Of a stretch of 64,000 nt of DNA, positions 53,036-64,000 are shown piece by piece (the stretch's first letter is position 1; the number at the start of each line of letters is the position of its first letter). The position numbers were made by a program, and so were the translations under genes. The DNA lies in NCBI GenBank assembly GCA_030267565.1, contig BRXU01000052.1, forward strand, positions 248,001-312,000, written 5' to 3'. This DNA is from Pleodorina starrii. Its lineage: Eukaryota; Chlorophyta; Chlorophyceae; Chlamydomonadales; Volvocaceae. Under the pieces are notes generated by a model. The model did no database searches. It worked only from the letters and a program-made list of their open reading frames with translations, and had not been told where the DNA came from.

Positions 53036-53784
53036 GCAGCAGCGGAGGGAGGAGCAGGAGCAGCAGGAGGAGGAGGAGGGGTGGCGCCGGCGCCGGCGCT
53101 GCCAGCAGCGTGGGTGGCAGCACAGGAAGCGGAGGTGACTGTGGAGGGGTCGGGGTTGGGCATATGCCGAAGGAGAGGCCGCAACGCAACGCATCGAGAG
53201 GCGGCGGCGGCGTTGAGGAGCGTCCGGGCGCTGAGGAGCCTTAAGAGCTCCCCCTCAAGGAGGAGCCCCTCATAGCCCCTCATGGCCCCAAGCTGGGCGG
53301 GGCGGAGCGGCGCGGAGCGGCTCTTTGCCTCGCGGCCTCGCGAGCGATGTTGCCGCCCCTGCGGGGAAATGCGATGGAGGGCTGCCGACACGCTGCGCCG
53401 CCGGGCTGGTCTGGTCTGGGCTGGGCTGGTCTGCCGCCTGGCCGGTCTGGGCGGGGGGGCTGCCTCGCCTGCTCTCCCGGGAGGGGAGGGGGGGAGGGGC
53501 GCAGGCCTGGCCGCCGCCGGTGGCGCCATCCCGCTGCCGTGCGGCGGCCGTCAGCCCCCTGCCCCGTTGACGCTCCCGCCCTCCCTCCCGCCCTCCCTCC
53601 CTCCGAGGACGGAACGGAACCGCGGAGCGGCGGGTGGGGGATTGGGGGGGGGGGCCGCAGCGGCCTCGCCGAACAAGCGGCCTCGCTCCTTCTCGGAACG
53701 AGCGAGCCCCGGAACTCAGGACTCAAGAAGCCAGCCAGCCACCCAGCCGAGAGCAGAGTGCAGCAGCAGGAAATGAGCTCGTCC
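53036..53784. other. convergent 3' flanks, GT92 and PI31-like genes
   Basis: 749 bases between two facing stop codons, very GC-rich with GCAGCAG and GGGCTGG repeats. It should hold both 3' UTRs. No TGTAA word was found on either strand, so the poly(A) sites are unknown. Confidence 0.5.
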
Positions 53785-55471
53785 TCAAAAGTCGGGGCGG
53801 CGCCACAGCCCCAGCCCCGGGGTCTGCCTGCTGCGGCCAAGCACCAGCAGCGCCGCCACCCCCACCGCCAACAGCCCCACGCCCACCGCCGTAGCGTAGT
53901 ACCCCCGCACGCCCTGTGCCGCCGCTGGATCCGCCGCTGCCGACCAGACCCACCAGCCGCCGCCGCCGCCCGGCTGCCGCTGCGGCGTTTCGGCAGCGGC
54001 CTCCACCGCCTCCACCGCCGCCGCCTCCGGCGGCGGTGGCCCCTGCTCGTCCTCCGCGGCCTGTAGCAGCGGGTTGAGGATGTACTCAGTCATCAGCTCG
54101 CACATCTTGGCGGCGTTGCGAACCACGGGGAGACGTTGCGGGGGAGACGCCGCCGACTCGGACGGCTCGGGCTGGCCGGCTGGCGGCGGCGGCGCCGCCG
54201 CCGCTGATTCCGCCGCTGGCGGCGGCGGCGGCGGCGGCGCTCCCGCTGCCCAGTTGTTGGACCTTAGGGCGGCCGGGTGGGGCACGTAGTTGTCGAGTTG
54301 CAGTCCCAACACGCACACGCTGGCGGGGCGGGGCAGAGGCGGGGGTGGAGGGGAGGGGGACGAGGGGGAGGAGGGGTTTAGGGTTTTTAACTAGATGAGA
54401 AATTGGCGCAGCGGACAGAGGGGGACGGAGGCGACTTGAGCGAACGGACCCAGTGCCCAGGACCCAGGACCCGGGGGAGGATGTGGGGAGCAAAGATGGT
54501 ACCGCAGGAGAGGGGAAGGGGCAAGGGATGGGGAGTTTGGGAGGGCCGGGCGGCGGCGGGGTTGCAGTGGTGCCGAGGGGGGCGCGATGCGAACGACAGC
54601 GGGTTGCGGAATGGCGGGATGGCGGGATGGCGGGGTGGTGGTGGGGTGACGGTGACGATGACGGTAATCCGATCCACGGTGAGATCCCGTGCGAGGCCCT
54701 CATTGCTGGTGTGTGTACTGCTGCTGCTGGTGCATGCAGGAATTGTTGTGTGACTTTGTTCACAATAGCGGACTGAGGCGGGGACTGTGGGTATCGAGCG
54801 TGCGGAGTGGGCGTTTGACTGGAGGGGGAGGGTGGCGTTGCGTCCTGGGGGGTGGGGGTGGGGAGCAAGCGAGTGCAGCAGGTGTGCGATGCGGTGCGGA
54901 ACGGCAGGCCTCAGATAAACTGAAGCCTAGTTTTCGGGAAGAGCAGTGTTTCGGAACAACTACCATACTCGAGAGGATCTCACGCTCTCGTGTGTTAATG
55001 TGTGCGGACTGAGGATTGTTGATGTATGCGGAAGGGAGGGAGGGAGAATTGACTGGATGTTTCGAGACGGTTGGAACCCGCACTGATCAGAATTGAGCAG
55101 GTGGTTTCGGTCGCAGTGAATTGCCCAGCAACGTACTTTGCATAGTTGTTCTCCTCGCAGCTGTGGACGAACATTCGCTTCGTGCGCGCCTGGAGCGAGC
55201 AGTGCATCGTGAACTTGCGCGCCTTGCCGGGCTTGGTGTAAGTGAATACCCACTGGTCCAAAAACATTCCATTCCAATCCTTCTGCGGCACGAAGCGCGC
55301 CTCTGGGTCACTGCTGCCTCCTTGGCCACCCTCCGGTGCTAGAACGAAACCGGCTTCGACCATCAAACAGTGCAGCGCTAGCGCAAGGGCGGGGCCGCCA
55401 TCCGAAGACGCCAAGTATGATGGGCGGGGGCATGCCTTCTCCAGCAACTGGGCTAGCTTCACGTCATCCAT
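53785..55471 (-). CDS. PI31/FP-domain-like protein with C-terminal membrane anchor
   Basis: Predicted 289-residue protein from two exons, 55471-55137 and 54319-53785 (TGA), joined in phase 2. The N-terminal part resembles the FP domain of proteasome regulator PI31 and its plant relatives: VKLAQLLEKACPRPS, ALALHCLMVEAGFVL, an acidic loop, KDWNGMFLDQWVFTYTKP, then KFTMHCSL and LGLQLDNYVP. A helix with MTEYILNPLL follows, as in the FP-domain end. Pro/Ala-rich linkers lead to residues 252-273, a clear transmembrane segment (ATAVGVGLLAVGVAALLVLG) and a 16-residue basic tail, as in tail-anchored proteins. PI31 and FBXO7 bind proteasomes through FP-type domains; classical PI31 has a Gly/Pro-rich tail instead of a membrane span. 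The family call is tentative and rests on motif spacing. The start is divergent from PEX6. Confidence 0.7.
54400..54450 (-). repeat. module C copy, acceptor-proximal to PI31-like gene
   Basis: Diverged GCGCAGCGGACAGAGGGGGA then GAGCGAACGGACCCAGTG on the plus strand, close to the acceptor of intron 54320-55136 of the minus-strand gene. Confidence 0.7.
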
Positions 55472-55734
55472 GCTTGAATCAGTAGCCAGGGACTCCTAAT
55501 TCCGTTTGAAAGCCACTTTCCAACAACAGATATTGCACACGGGGTTGTCACACGTCAACAGTACTATTGATTATAAGAAGGCAGGTAATCATGACATGGA
55601 TCCGACCTTTCGGTTGCCGTTTCCACGACATCATTCCGTGAAACTGTTGCTCGATTACGAGGCCTTCCAAAGGCCTTCGGAAGCAACTTTGTTCTACACG
55701 CTAATAACGAATCAATGGCTCACACAAAGTTCAA
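55472..55734. promoter_or_regulatory. 263-bp bidirectional promoter, PI31-like / PEX6
   Basis: The start codons of two divergent genes are only 263 bases apart, and the interval is clearly less GC-rich than the coding sequence on each side. It must contain both 5' UTRs and any shared control elements. No specific element is recognised. Confidence 0.6.

Positions 55735-64000
<8,266 letters not shown>

Overview
The window is nuclear DNA from a GC-rich eukaryote, most probably a chlamydomonadalean (volvocine-type) green alga. The evidence is the extreme GC bias, the dense GT-AG introns full of simple repeats, TGTAA poly(A)-type signals, interstitial TTTTAGGG telomere-type repeats, and the gene content (EGF-exostosin glycosyltransferase, small LysM protein, y-type chloroplast thioredoxin, V-ATPase F, PEX6). 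Gene models were assembled by hand from splice sites, reading-frame continuity and remembered family alignments. Every multi-exon model below keeps phase at every junction.

Layout, left to right. (1) 340-6656 (+): 3' part of a katanin-like AAA ATPase (KATNAL2 type). (2) 8488-12702 (+): receiver-like domain plus coiled coil, with degenerate catalytic residues. (3) 12703-18006: no recognisable gene. (4) 18007-18462 (+): 98-residue membrane-anchored LysM protein. (5) 21314-34703 (+): EGF/exostosin (GT47) glycosyltransferase with at least 20 exons, one of them a 16-nt microexon. (6) 36994-41122 (-): complete TLDc-domain protein. (7) 41549-42147 (+): V-ATPase subunit F, divergent from TLDc. (8) 45007-46747 (-): thioredoxin y. 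(9) 48348-53035 (+): GT92 glycosyltransferase. (10) 53785-55471 (-): PI31/FP-domain-like protein with a C-terminal membrane anchor. (11) 55735 to beyond 64000 (+): PEX6 peroxisomal AAA ATPase, running off the right edge.

The genes do not form one pathway, as expected for a nuclear genome. The LysM, GT47 and GT92 genes could all serve cell-surface or extracellular-matrix glycobiology.

The most unusual feature is the introns. Most long introns begin G-rich and end C-rich on the coding strand, and carry copies of at least five short dispersed sequence modules (called A-E here). Module orientation follows gene direction: purine-strand copies lie near the donor and pyrimidine-strand copies near the acceptor, in both plus- and minus-strand genes. 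Three longer copies of module A contain their own GT...AG interval. A second notable point is that exon 1 of the LysM gene ends in a phase that also fits the first recognised exon of the glycosyltransferase gene, so the two may share a membrane-anchor exon.
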